Assembly: GCA_022578965.1 (NCBI GenBank)
Contig: MU400658.1
Coordinates: forward strand, 1-64,000
Reading direction: 5' to 3'
DNA from: Xylaria sp. FL1777
Lineage: Eukaryota > Ascomycota > Sordariomycetes > Xylariales > Xylariaceae
DNA length: 64,000 nucleotides
The notes under the pieces are model-generated. The model had not been told where the DNA came from and did no database searches. It saw only the letters and a list, made by a program, of their open reading frames with translations. Positions 11,630 to 23,523 of the stretch are shown in pieces. A program made the position numbers and the translations under genes. How positions within the stretch are numbered: position 1 is the first letter of the stretch; each line of letters starts with the position of its first letter.

Positions 11630-14600
11630 AAAAACAACAAAATTAAAAATAATATACAAAAAATAAACTTCTTTATAAAGCAAATAAGCTAAGCAAAGCA
11701 TTTAGCAAGCTATTTTAGTAATACTAATAAAGCTTATTTTTATATAGCAGCAGTAATTTTTAAAAGCTTAAAGTTAAAATAAAGCAAAGCTAGTAAAAAA
11801 CTATAATAGCACAGCAAAAAAAAAAGCTATAAAAAAAAAAGCCTAAACAAAGAAAAAAAAAAGAAAGAAAAAAAAAAAAAAAGAAAAAAAAAGCATAAAA
11901 GCAGCAAATAGTTTAAAAAAAAATACATTAAATAGTTTACGTTATGTATTAAAATATGCAAACATTAAAACTTAGGTTAACTATTTTATTTAAGCTAACA
12001 TATAGCAATATAATAAAGCTAAAGCTAATAAAGCTATAAATAACTAAAATATAGCTTTAGTTTTTAAACTAATATATTAGCTATATTAGCTAAATATTTT
12101 TATATTTATAATAAGTAAAGCAATAATATAAAAATAACATTTAGCTTTTATATACTTTAATTAAGCAGTAATAAAACTAGTTTATAAAAACAAAACAATA
12201 AATGTAGCAAGCTATATAATCTTTAAGCAATAAAGCTTTTTAAACTTAACTTAATATAGCGCTGCTAAATTTTTTGCTAGTAATTTTAAACTATTTAATT
12301 AAAATTATACTATATAAAAACGTAATAATTAATACGCTTATAATAATAAGCATTACAAAAAATAATAAGTAAACTAAAGCTAAAAATTATATAACTATTT
12401 TTTTAAGCATGTTTAAAATTATTAGCTATTTTATTTTTGCTTAAAGCTTTTAAAAGCTTAAAAAAGCTATAATAATAATATAACAAAAGTACTACTTTAT
12501 AAAGCTAGCAGTATATAAAGCTAGCTTAAAGCTATAGTTTTTAATGCAGCTTATAATATAGCAGTTTTTAACTTTGTTTTTTAATAAAACAGCTTTAATG
12601 CTTTTTAACTAAATTTAAAGCGTTTGCATATATAGCATAACTATTACTTATAATTTGCTTAAATAAAAAGCTATTAATTAGCATTAAAACAAAATCTTTT
12701 ATAATAACATTTAATTTTTAGTGCTTAAGTTATATAATACTTTTGTTTAGCTTATTTTTAAAACTAAAGCAATATTAACAAAATAGCTATTATGCTTACT
12801 GCTTACTAAAAGCATTAATAAATAAACATTACTACTTATTAATTAAGCAAACTTATAAAATAACTTAAGTAATAATACTATTAAGCACTTTTTTTTAATT
12901 AATATATAAAATTATTAAAGTATAAATAACGTTTTAAGCTATTTTTAGCTGTTTTATTATATTATAACTAACAAAAAGCTATATATTTAGTAATTTTTTA
13001 GCAAAAAGCGTAAAAACAAAGCTATACTGCAGTTTTTATACTATATAAGCATAATTTAGCAATATACGTTTTTTTTTAATAACTTTTATAAATAGCTCTT
13101 AGTGCTAATATATTTTATTAATAGCTAACTAAAACAAACCTTAAAAATATTAAGCTTATATATTTGTAATATATAAGCTAATAATACTTAAAGCTTTTTT
13201 TTATACTAAAGCTTTATTTGCTTTATAATGTAATACTATAAAAAGTACTATATGCAATAAACGTTTAAAGTAATATATTAATACTTGTTTACTAAAGTAA
13301 ACAAGCTGCTTGTTTAATATTTATAGCTTATAGTTTTGTTTTAGCAAACTATGCAAGCAAAGCTTTAGTTAATAGCTTATTATAGCTTATATTTATAAGC
13401 TTTTAACTTTATAGCTAGCTATTATAAAAAGCTTAAAGTAATAAAAGAAAAAAAAGAAAAAAAAAAGAATAAAAAAGCAAAAACAGCAAAAAAGCAAAAG
13501 CGCTAACGTAAGCACTAGCATTAAACATATAAGCAGTTTACTTTGTTTTAAGTAAGCATAAATAAAAATAAAAACGAAAACAAAAAAAATAAAGATAAAA
13601 ACAAAAACAATAGGCTTGCATTTGCAATAGTTTTTTTTACGCAAAAAAATAAAAACAGCAATAAAAATAACGTAGTTTTTTAGAGCTTTTTTTTTGCAAT
13701 TTAAACAAAGAACAAAATATAACACACGCTTAAAAACTATACATGTTGCTTACTTAAAGCAGCTATTAATGTTAACGTATAATAGCATTTAACTATTGCT
13801 ATTGTTTGCTATTATATCTTAAAGCAAAGCTTTAAAAACTATAATAGCTTTTAAAACAAAATTATAAATTTATAAGCAACATATATATTATATATTGCTT
13901 AAGTTATATATAAGCAAAAGCTTTAATAAGCGCTATTTAGCACTAAAAAGTAATAAACGTAATTTTTTAATGTTAATATATAGTAGCACTAAGTTTTAAG
14001 CTTAAAAGCTACGTAAAGCTTTTTTATAAAGCAAAAAAAAATATTATTGTTTAAAGAAAAAATAGCACAAATATAAATTAAGCGTTTTTATTAGCTAATT
14101 TAAATAAATATAATTTAGCAACTATGCTAAATACTACAAAATTTAATAGTTTAATTTTAGCTAAGCTAGCAAACAATTATTAAAGCTATTTAAATAAGCT
14201 ATAACTTTATTATTTAAGTTATAAACATAAGCAACAAAAAAAGCTTTTTATTTTTGCTGCTTATATATGCTAAGTTAAATAGCATAACAATTATAATAGT
14301 ACTTTTTTTATTGCTATAGTAAAACTTAGTTTAACAATATAAAACAGCTTAAATTATTATAAATGTTTTTTGCATTATTAAGCTTTTTAATACTTTAGCA
14401 GCGCTTATTTTTATTATACTTAAAGCTATTATTACTAAAGCGTTTTAATATTACTTAAAGTATATATATAGTATTATTTGCTTAAATTACATTATAATTA
14501 ATAAGTGCTATATGCTACTAAATATGCTTAAAAATATATTAGCAAAATAGTTTTATAATGCTTTTTTATAGCTTAGCGCTTTTTTAGCAAAAATAAAAAT

Positions 14601-15030
14601 GCAGCATATTTTTTTAATAGCAATATTGTTACTATAAAACAAAAAGCTATTTTATAGCGCAGCTAAACTAAAAGCTAACTAAATAAAGCTTTTTTAGTTA
14701 ATTATAACGTAAGCAAACTTTAGCTATTAAATGCACAAATATATACTAAGCAAAAAAGTATTGCTTGCTTAAGTTATAAAAAAGAAAATTAAATGCTTAT
14801 ATATTTAATATAAACGTAAAGCTTAAATTATTGTTTATAGCAATACTATAGCACAAGTTTAATTATTAAGCTAAACGTTAAGCTATTTTATTTATTATAG
14901 CAGCATTAAATTAAACAAAAAAAAAGCCTATATTTTTTAAGCATAAATAAAGCATAAATAGCTTATTATAACAATAAATATATTAAAAGCTAGCATTAAT
15001 ATGCTTTATATTTGTAGCGTTATTTATGCA
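11630..15030. other. 3.4-kb segment present only in copy 1
   Basis: Copy 2 passes directly from the sequence matching about 11629 to that matching about 15030, within 53538-53545. Both edges in copy 1 carry gcaaaa, with one copy-like version (gcataaaa) at the joint in copy 2. That fits a deletion at microhomology or an insertion with a short target duplication. No terminal inverted repeats or recognisable proteins were found. The 110-codon minus frame at 13393-13725 is low-complexity and follows a purine tract at about 13440-13620. Confidence 0.65.
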
Positions 15031-16883
15031 AAAGCTTTTTAATAGTTATATAACTATAGCTAAAAAAGTAAACAAACTAAGCATAATAGCTAACTTAATA
15101 ACGCTATTATTTTTTATTTTTAAGCACTTATATTACTACTAAATAAAAGCTATAATAGTATAATATATTATAAAGTGCTAGTTTAATTAAAAAAAAAAAA
15201 GCTACTAGTATTAATTAAAAAGTTAAACTAGCTAAAGCAAAACAAATAAACCTTATAAGCAAAAAAAGACGTTTTATAGCTATAACGCATAAGTAGCCTC
15301 TTTTTAAAGCTAAAAATAAAGGAGTTCTTAAAAAGGCTATAATACTAGCAAATAATATTAAACAAGGTTATAAATAAAAAAGCTAACTAAAGAAGCTATA
15401 AAAAAAAGAAAATATTATATAACTAGTGCTAAAAGCGTTATAGCTATTTTAACTTTAAAGCTAGCTAACATAGCTTAAGCTACTTAAGCTATTATAATAA
15501 TAATAATAGCAATATTATAGCAAGCAATAAAAGCTTAACAAGCTTAAAAACCTTATATTATAGCAAGGCTAACAAAAATAATAAGGTTTATAAGCTAAAA
15601 AAAGTGGTTAAAAACTTGGTAATAAAAATAAAGAAAAAAAAAGAAAAAAAAGAAAAAGAAAAAAAAAAAAAGAAAGAAAAAAAAGAAAAAAAAGAAAAAA
15701 AAAAAAAGCTGCTATTTAAAAACAATAGCTTTTAGCACGTAAGTATGCCTTAAAATATTAAAGCAAATAAAACGTATAATAATAAAGAAATAAAAGCTGC
15801 TATAAATAGCGCTAACTTTATTAAAGCTACAATTTGTGCCTTTATTTAGCAGCAAAAAACGCAAAGCTACTAAGCAGTTATAACAAAACAAAAAAGCATA
15901 ATGCAAAAGTACAAAAAGTAATATTAATTTTTTTGTTAGCTTTTAATGCTTTTTAAAGCTTGCTTTTTGTATTTTAATAGCATTTAAGCTTATTTTTTTT
16001 AGTAAGCATATAGCAATAATTATTATTTGCAAAAAAAAACATACTAAAACTAAAAAAATAAAGTAGTAGCACTAATTAGCGCTATATTTTTTAAGCAAAA
16101 GCTGCAGTTTTATTTAAGTTGCTTTAATTATAAAATGCTTTAAAACTTTTATAACTAGTAAAAATAGCATATATAGCAGCAATAATTTTAAAAAAAGCAT
16201 ATATTAAAAAATTATAACTATAAAAGCATGTTAATTTATAAAATTACTAAATTAGCTATAAAACTAAATAGTTTTTAGTTTTAGCAAGCTTTTAAAAAAA
16301 CGTTAAACGTTTTAATACATAATGTTTTAAGGTTTATAAATTTTAAAGCTATAAATCTGCTGCTAATAAAACTAAAAAAAAAAATTAAATAAGCAAAAAA
16401 AAAGATAAATTAGCTAGTATAGCTATTTTATTGTGTTTGCTTAAAAAGGAGGGAATTATAAAAAGGGGAAAAAAAATAACCAAAAAAAAAAAAAAAAAAA
16501 AAACAAAAGAAAAAAAAACAAAAGAAAAAAACCAAAAAAAAAGAAAAAAACAAAAAAGAAAAAAAAAAAAAAAAAGAAAAAAAGAAAGAAAAAAACAAAA
16601 CAATTAAGCTTAACTAAATAAAACAGTTTATTACTATTTAAAAAATTGCTATTTATTATTATTTAAAAAGCAACTATTTTTTTTATATTTAAAACAAAAT
16701 AGTAGTTTTTTATGCAATAATATAAAACTATAGCATATAGTATTGTTTATTTAGCATTATAACATAAGTTTTTTTATTTATATATTTATTACGCTTAGTG
16801 CTACTTAATGCTTAAAGCTATTTTTTTTCTTAAATATAATATTTAAAGCATATATATTGTTTTTTTTTTTTAGTAGCATTTTA
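15031..16883. other. RIP-like DNA with homopurine tracts
   Basis: This stretch aligns with about 53545-55020 of copy 2. Copy 1 has about 480 extra bases at 15300-15775, including a purine-only tract at about 15625-15710. A second A/G tract lies at about 16440-16600 and is shortened in copy 2 (54480-54580). Minus-strand frames here are F-rich shadows of these tracts. Confidence 0.6.
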
Positions 16884-16888
16884 TGCAA
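16884..16888. repeat. Target-site duplication, left (tgcaa)
   Basis: tgcaa directly precedes the LTR and is repeated exactly at 23828-23832 after the other LTR. Five bp is typical of LTR retrotransposon integration. Confidence 0.9.
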
Positions 16889-17040
16889 TGTTATACGTTA
16901 AGCTATCTCAAAAGACAAGGCTTCATCCGAAAAGCTAGATTTGTATTGAAATCTAAGTATGAAGAAAGAAAGAGCTATTCTATGAAGTAGTTTGTGAGAA
17001 GTAGCTAAGTAGCCAGATTACGGTGTGTGTGGCCAATAGG

Positions 17041-17089
17041 TGGTCCATGCACCAATGGGTGGTCCATGCACCAATGGGTAGTCCATGCA
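17041..17089. repeat. 19-bp tandem repeat inside the LTR
   Basis: tggtccatgcaccaatggg occurs at 17041-17059 and again at 17060-17078, followed by a partial variant to 17089. The other LTR has the mutated equivalent at about 23676-23724. Repeats in LTRs can hold promoter or enhancer sites; no function is shown here. Confidence 0.9.
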
Positions 17090-17117
17090 TATACACAGAC
17101 CAGCTTAGCCACATTGA

Positions 17118-17136
17118 GGTGTAGCGTAGCTACACC
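17118..17136. other. LTR hairpin, 8-bp perfect stem
   Basis: ggtgtagc and gctacacc flank a gta loop. It is flanked by two copies of agccacattga (about 17106 and 17142). In the other LTR the stem is disrupted by G-to-A changes. A role in LTR transcript processing is possible but not shown. Confidence 0.75.
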
Positions 17137-17192
17137 TATTGAGCCACATTGAAACAATGGGCTATAGGGCTATTGGTTACCATACCGTAACT

Positions 17193-17204
17193 ACCCCTCT
17201 CCCT
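17193..17204 (-). other. Polypurine tract (plus-strand primer site)
   Basis: acccctctccct on the plus strand, a purine run of 11 of 12 bases on the minus strand, touches the inner edge of the left LTR. In LTR retroelements this RNase H-resistant tract primes second-strand DNA synthesis and lies just upstream of the 3' LTR. It therefore indicates a minus-strand element. Confidence 0.85.
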
Positions 17205-17540
17205 AAAAAAAAGATGCTGCTTATATGGTTCGAACAGTTAGTTTTTAACTGCTTTTTAGCTAGAAGAAAAATAGCTTTAGGTTTTCGCTTGTTGGCTTTA
17301 GTTAAGGCTTTCGTTTAATTATGCTACTAAACAGGTTTTTTTACACGTTAAACTTTTAATTGTTTGCTTTATATTATTACTTTTATGTAAGTATAAACCT
17401 TTTTTCTTTTTTTAATTATTCACGATTTTTTTTTTGTGTTACTTTTTCTTTAGCTACTATTGCTTTATTATTATTAAGGTATAGTTTATTGAACTAATTG
17501 TTCTTTATAGCTTGTAGCTATACTTCAAGTTATACTAGTA
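17205..17540 (-). other. 3' untranslated region of the retrotransposon
   Basis: Lies between the chromodomain remains and the polypurine tract. The part nearest the LTR keeps many C and G outside GpC, and AT content rises away from the LTR, so the lightly mutated zone extends about 100-130 bp beyond the LTR. Contains a chance match to a tRNA B box (see rejected items). Confidence 0.6.
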
Positions 17541-17549
17541 GTTCTGCAA

Positions 17550-17720
17550 AGTTAAAATTAGTCTTGTAGAACTTTTTTAGAGCTTTTGCACTATTTTTAA
17601 AGTTTTCTGCAGGATACTATTTGTTATTTAGGTTTTATTTCTTTTAATCTACCTAATATTGTAGTTTTTAGTAGTGTAGTTTAAAAGCTTGTACTTTTTT
17701 TACTACGAATTTTTTTTTAC
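17550..17720 (-). pseudogene. Chromodomain-like C-terminus remains
   Basis: The frame shows LQY, VD, a stop, KK, a stop, then YPAENFKNSAKALKKFY, matching the fungal chromovirus pattern of a Y-x-V-x-W core followed by W-Y-P-A-x-x-F-K-N. Both expected tryptophans and the one before YPAENF are TAA stops. Chromodomains guide integration toward heterochromatin in this family, which fits an element found in such DNA. Confidence 0.8.
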
Positions 17721-18299
17721 TTTTAGGTTTAATTACTTTCTTTTTAAGGTTTTTAAACGCTTATTTTAATAAAAGGTTATTTAAGTATTTATATAAGCAG
17801 TTAATATAATAAATATTTTTTATTTTTTATAACTTAAAAACTTTAAGTATATATAAATTGTTATTTTTAAATAAGATTTTAAACTTTTGCTATATTATAA
17901 AAAAGTTCAATTTATTAAAAGGCTTATTAGTTTTTTATAACTATTATTTCTTAAAAATAAACATATAGTTGCTAACATTAAAGTTAAAATTATGTTATAA
18001 CTAGTTAGCAAAACAAGTTATCTTGTTTTAAGTTTAAGTTAAATATACTTTTGCAGTATTAACAAATTCTTTAATTTTTTGTGCTTTCTTTTGTGCTTTT
18101 TTTTGTAACTTTTTCTTTTTTTTAAGCAGTTCTTTAAGTTTTTTTATAGCTATACGGTTCTTTTAATTAAAGTAAAATAGCATAAAAAAGCTCATTTTTA
18201 CTTCATAAAAAAATAACCTTGTAAATTCGTATATTATAGCAGCTTGCATGTAATTTATAGCAAAAAGTCTTTTAAACTAATTGTTTTAATAGTAGTTTA

Positions 18300-18800
18300 C
18301 ATAAAAACATAAGCATTAATTTAAGTATTTATTTATGATTTTTGCTTGTTTTATTGTTTCGTAGTAGCTTATTAAAGCTAAAACATATATAACTTCTATT
18401 AGTTTATATAACTTGTTTATAAACGTTAATATGAATTAAAGTCTATAATTAAAAGTAATAGTTATAAGAACACTAAACATTTTAAAAAAACCTTTATAGT
18501 ATATTTTTGCAGCATTTTTTACTATTGCATGCATTATATAAAAGATTATTTAAGCTTGCTTTCTTAATTAGTTTACTATTATTAGCGCGTTGTTATACTT
18601 ATGTTTATTTTTAAGCATTTATTTAAAGTTTATTATTAAGTAGCGCTATACTTAGTTCGAAATAAAAAACAGCTATAATTTGCTAAAGGTTTTATTTTAA
18701 AGTACTTTTATAAAGTAGCAACTTATATAATTAGTAACATATTTATTATAGTCTTTTTTTAGCTTAAGCTACTAATAACGTTAAGCTACTAGTTGTTATG
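18300..18800 (-). pseudogene. Integrase zinc-binding end and catalytic core remains
   Basis: In the same frame: YNKYVTNYISCYFIKVL corresponds to the last part of the HHCC zinc finger, with one Cys now Tyr. The core follows with INFK (Asn codon 18628-18630 where D1 is expected), FNYR (Asn codon 18448-18450 where D2 is expected) and KQAKIINKYL (Lys codon 18340-18342 where the family has Glu). The DDE triad would read N, N, K. YYEAFK-like chance similarity is ruled out by order and spacing. Confidence 0.9.
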
Positions 18801-19199
18801 TTTTAGTTTGTTTAAAATAAGCTATAGGCATTTCTTTATGCGTTTTTTTAATTAATTAAATATATAAAAGCAAATAATTAAAAACAATTAATTAACTTTT
18901 ATAAATAGTTAAACCTTTTTTTATTTGCTAAAGGTTATTTTTAATAGTAGTAATTGCTTTTTAGCAGTAAATTGCTATGCTAAGATTTTTACGGTTTTTT
19001 TATAGTATACAAGCTATTAGCTAAGCGCCTTAAAGTACCTTTTTTACATATAATAGTAATACAGCTTGTTTTTCTTAAGCAAAAGCAGTCCAAATAATAA
19101 GTTAAAACAAAATAAAGTGCTAGTAAGCTTTTTTTTTCGCTTGTTATGTTTATAAGTCTTTTTGTTTACAAAACAAAGCATTAGTTATTATATTTTCTT

Positions 19200-19560
19200 T
19201 TTTTAGCTAAAAAGCAATAAAAAAATTATATTTTAAAAATAAAATAGCTTACTTAGCTTGTTTAAAATTAAAATGTTATTTTTTTCCAAAGTATTTTAAT
19301 GCTTAATAGTTAGTAATTACTAAAAAAGAATTTCTGCAAATGCTTATTAATTTAGCTTGTTATTTCTTTAAGGCTAAAACTACAGCTAGCATTTTTTTAT
19401 TGTAGATTTTATAATTAAATTTAGCGTTATGCATTGTTTTAAAGTAAAAAGCTATAAAGTGCTAAATGTTTTTATAACGCTATAATATTATATTTGCTGC
19501 TATACTATTTAATGCATTAATTTTTACTTTTATAAGTAAACTATAATTGAAGTGTTTAAA
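19200..19560 (-). pseudogene. RNase H domain and connection remains
   Basis: In the same frame: KINAL (19516-19518 encodes the Asn where the family has the first catalytic Asp), AFYFKTMHNAKFNYKI, YNKKMLAVVLALK, ISICRNSFLV, then ALKYFGKK. The family Glu in the D-K-E-L/M-L motif is Lys here. RNase H would have removed the RNA template during reverse transcription. Confidence 0.9.
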
Positions 19561-19899
19561 GGTAAGTATAAAAGTTAAAGCTTTTTTTAATTACTAAAAC
19601 GCTTTTTTGCACTTTTTTGTTTATTTAAAAAAAGTGTTCTTTTTAGTTAGTTTGTTTAATAGTATTGCTATTTAGCTATATTTTTTTATAAACTTGCAAT
19701 AAAAATTATAAAAACTTAAAAAAAATTAAACTTCTTTTACTATAGTAAATAACTTTTAGTTTCGGATAACTTTTACTTTAGCAGAGTTAACTTTTATACT
19801 TTTAATATTAATAATATAGCTAAAAAACTTTGTTTTAGTTATATAGAACTTTAACTTCTTAAAATTAGCTTGCAGACTTACGCTTTAAAGTTAAATAAA

Positions 19900-20500
19900 T
19901 ATTTTCTAAACGTATACCTAGTGTTCTTTTAAGCTATTAAAATAAATCAAAATATTGTTTATATAAACGCTATAAAAATTATTAAAGTAATCAAATAAAG
20001 TATTATTAATATATCGTTAAAACATAAATAGTTTGTTTATTAATCCAAACAGTAAAACGTAATAATAGTACAATTTATACTATATATAAAACATTATTAA
20101 GTTTTTATAACTAAAGTACATATATATATAGTAAAATGCTTGTTGCACGTTTATTTTAGTAAAAATTTTTGCTTTAAATATTTAAAACAAGGTTTCTTTA
20201 ATAAGTAGTAAAAAATACCTATTTTTTTATAATAGTTCGTTTAGTTTGCAGTAGTTTATGCAAAAACAAAAACCTCTATTAAGCTTTTTAACAAACAAAA
20301 CAAAAAATACAAATAATATATCGCTTAGTTTTATAAATCTTTTGCGCAAATTATTAACTAAATATGCTTGCATAGCCTTTAGCTTATTTAATAACATTTT
20401 ATATAAAAAAAAGTATTGCATATTCTCTTGCAATTTTCTGCTAATAAATTTAATTTTATAGTTTATACTAAAATAGTTAAGTAGTAAAGTATTAAAGTTC
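19900..20500 (-). pseudogene. Reverse transcriptase domain remains
   Basis: The frame contains NLRKRFIKLS, VLFVKKLNRGFCFCINYCKL, then KNRYFLLLIKE, TKINVQQAF, VLLFGL and, at 19954-19965, YINN followed by ILIYF. These line up in order with the conserved Ty3/gypsy RT motifs, where the family has F/Y-V-D-D at the last. The Asp expected in the TKINV motif and both Asp of the YxDD box are Asn here, so the active site is lost. Confidence 0.93.
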
Positions 20501-21649
20501 ACTTTATTAAAAGTACGCAATAAGTTATAGTACTTTTTAAATATAAGTTCTAAGGCTTTTTTTTTTAACTTTTTGTTTTTAAAGTTAAAAAAGTTGTTCT
20601 TTTTTTTTTTGCAGTTCTTAATAAGCTTGTTAATTTAATAAATACTAAAAACTTATATTTTGTTATAAAACTTGTTTTTATAAACAGTAGTTTTAAAAGC
20701 AATTGTATTAATGTTAATAGTGTTTAGTAATCGTTTTTTGTACTAACTTATATTATTACGTTGCATATAATATAGCCTTTAAATGTTAGTTTGCTAACAA
20801 AAAAAGTCTTTTTTAGCTTTAAGCTTTTTTTTAAGCTTGCGTTTTGCTTTCTTTTTTTTTTAATACGTAGGCTTAAGAAAAAGAAAAAAAAATGTTTTAC
20901 ATAGTAATTTTTCCATTTTTTTAATATTAGCAAACGTAAGGTTATTTCTTTTTAAGATCTTAGTAACCTATATTTATTAATTATTTTTTTTTGCAGCAAA
21001 TTGCTGCTTTTCTTTTTTTTATAATTCTTTCTTTATTTTATTATCTTGCTTTTTAGCGTTTTATTAGTACTTTAAGTATTACAGCTAAGTACTAGCTTTG
21101 TTTATTATAATGTTTTGTTTAAAGTTATTTATAAGTTCTATTAAAAGTAGGAAAATCAGCTTATGTTTTTTGCAGTTAAGCAAAATGTTATATGCTTTAA
21201 ATTATTTTTAACTAAAAATAATATTATGTTGTATATTTAATACAAAAAAATAGGTTCAGGAAAAAACGCGCTTATATACTTTTAAACTTAGTATTAAAGC
21301 CTTTTTTATTGCTTGTTTGCTTTTGCTGTTATAACTTGTTATAAAACAAAGAGAAATATTTATAACTACAAGCTATAAGTACTTTAAGATCTTTTTACTA
21401 AAGCAAATACTTATAGCAGCATATAAGCTAGCTTTTATATTTCTAAAAAAATTAATAGTTATTAAAAAAAGTTTATTATTACTTATAGTACAAATATACA
21501 AAAAAGGTTTACTTTTAAAAAATCTATTTATAATGTTTTTTCTTGTATGTTTTTAAAATACTGTCTTTAAGTAAAAGTTTAATGTACTTAGAATTACTTT
21601 TTTAAGTGCTTATTATTTAAGTTTTCCTGCTTAGCTAAAGCAAAAGCAA

Positions 21650-23300
21650 ATAAAGTTATTTTTTATTTAGCTATAATAGCGTTAATATAAGCTTTATAGT
21701 TAGTACTAGCAGTAGCTTTAGTAAAGCAGTTTTACGTTATATAACTTATTTGCTTATAGTAAAAGCATTTGCTTTTTAAAATAAGCTTTTTTATTTCTTT
21801 AAGCGTTATTTTAAACTTAGAAAAAGCTTTACTGCAAAAAGCTAAAGCTGCGCAAAAAAAAGCAAAGCGTTTACTGCTAACAATAATTAACGTTTTAGTA
21901 GTTTTAGCTTGTTCTTTTGCTTTATATATAGCATTACGTTTTATATTTTTAAAGCTAAGTTAATAAGCAATTTAAGTACAGTATATAACGTAAGCATTAA
22001 AAGTTATGCTTAGCTTTAAATATTTAAATAAAGTTTTATTGTTTAGCTAAATAAACAGTTTATTTTTAAACTCTTTTTTTTATTTATCTTTAAGCAAGCG
22101 GACCTTGCTAGCAAAACGGACAAACTTATTCTTAAAAGTAGAAAACTTGTTAAAAAATAGCTCTTTTATTTTACATTTTTTCTATGCTTTTTTAGATTTT
22201 TTAAAAGCATTAATGTTATAGTAGTTATTTTATAAATGTGCAAAAAAAGCTTTAATAGTACAAAGTTAGTTAAAGTATATATTTTTTAAATATAGTTAAA
22301 GGTATTCTGTAATATTACTACTAAAGCAAAACTTAATATTAGTTATTTTTGCAGCGTTATTAGCAAACTAATCTTTATTTGTAGCAAGTTGATTTTTTAT
22401 TTTATAGTACTAAACTTTAAACTTTACTTTGTTTTTTTTTTTATTATTATAAAAAGTAAGTACTTATACTTTAATAAACTTATAAAATTCTCCTTTTATA
22501 TAAACTAAAGATAAAAATAGTATATTTTGTTAGTTTTTTTGCACTAAGTTAGCTACTAATGCATTAAGTTTATTTATTTGTGTTTAAAAATAATTGCGTT
22601 CTAACGCTATTGCTTTTAGCTCGTTTATTAAGCGTTCGTTAGTTTTTTGCAGGTTGCTAAAATCTTTTTGCTTCTTATTACTGCTAAGTAGCCCACTATT
22701 AAAAAGTTTAAAAGCATTTAATTTTTCTTTTAATATATTAATCTAGTTTTGTATACTAACTTATATGCTAAATCTTATATTAGCAAAAAGTTCTTTTTAT
22801 TTAAGTAGATTTAACACTTTATTTTTTTTTACCTGCAGCATTTTATGCAAATTAAAGGCATATTATATATTAGCAATTATTATAATGTTTTATAGCTTGA
22901 ACTTTTGCTATAATGCTTTAGGATAATTTAGCAAGCTAAAAAATCTATTTTTGTCTATTAGTCCTTCGAACATAAGCACAGCTTTTTTTATTTCGTTTAT
23001 AAATGAATTAAAAAAAAAAGCAGAATTGTTTTCCTTAATACACGTAGTTGCATAGTTTTTAATAAGATTTCTAGCTTTTTTATTAAAATTATAACAATTA
23101 TAAACATACTAATTAGCCAAAAAGAAAAGTTCTTAAATCGCGTGCTTAAATCAAATAGCTAAGTATACTATACTATTAAAGTCTTCTTTATTTAGTGTTG
23201 CAGTATAAGTATTAAAGTTACAAATAAAAAATACATTAAAGGATTATTTATGTGCCTCTATGCGAGGTTTTTTTTTTACACAAAGCAAACCTTGCTTAAC
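21650..23300 (-). pseudogene. gag: gag pseudogene
   Basis: Similarity to fungal retrotransposon Gag is seen best between about 22030 and 22400, with phrases such as FCFSSNITEYL, IKAFFAHL, NINAFKKSKKA and KFVRFASKVRLLKDK separated by stops. Gag forms the particle in which reverse transcription takes place. Its codon first bases are in a different phase from pol (remainder 2 rather than 0 on division by 3), so pol would be in the -1 frame relative to gag. No CCHC zinc knuckle could be recognised. Outer limits are estimates. Confidence 0.7.
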
Positions 23301-23523
23301 GTTATTAAATAAAAATTGAACTGCTTTGCAAGCAGCTGCTTTAATTATAGCACGTTTCTTTAGTAAGCGTGCTATACTGCTAAAACAAGAAGTTCTAAGT
23401 CTAAGTCTTAATAATTAGTTTAAAGTAATAAAATAACCTACTAGTTAATTAATTAGTTTATTAAATTAAGAAAATATTTAGTAAAGCAGTCTTAAGTGCT
23501 TTAAAAAGAAGTAATACTTAGAT

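Larger units (their letters stand above)
16889..17192 (-). repeat. 3' LTR (lightly mutated)
   Basis: 304 bp, about 42% G+C by hand count, far above its surroundings. It aligns without gaps to 23524-23827 with 49 differences (84% identity). Of these, 46 are C or G here and T or A in the other LTR. On the minus strand it ends in TATAACA next to the flank. It contains a 19-bp tandem repeat and a hairpin, listed separately. Confidence 0.95.
17540..20940 (-). pseudogene. pol: pol pseudogene (RT, RNase H, integrase, chromodomain)
   Basis: From about 20520 to about 17550 the minus-strand frame (codon first bases at positions divisible by 3) can be followed without a frame change through four domains. 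Damage is therefore by substitution only, mostly stops where tryptophan or glutamine codons are expected. The longest stop-free part is 97 codons (20227-20520). The product would have copied and integrated the element. All catalytic acids I could locate have been changed in the RIP direction (Asp to Asn, Glu to Lys). A protease is expected upstream (about 20950-21500) but I could not recognise it. The exact start is unknown. Confidence 0.9.

Noticed and set aside
17221..17240. tRNA-like B-box match (gttcgaacc on the minus strand)
   Set aside because: No T-stem pairing, no A box at suitable distance and no cloverleaf; it lies in the retrotransposon 3' UTR.
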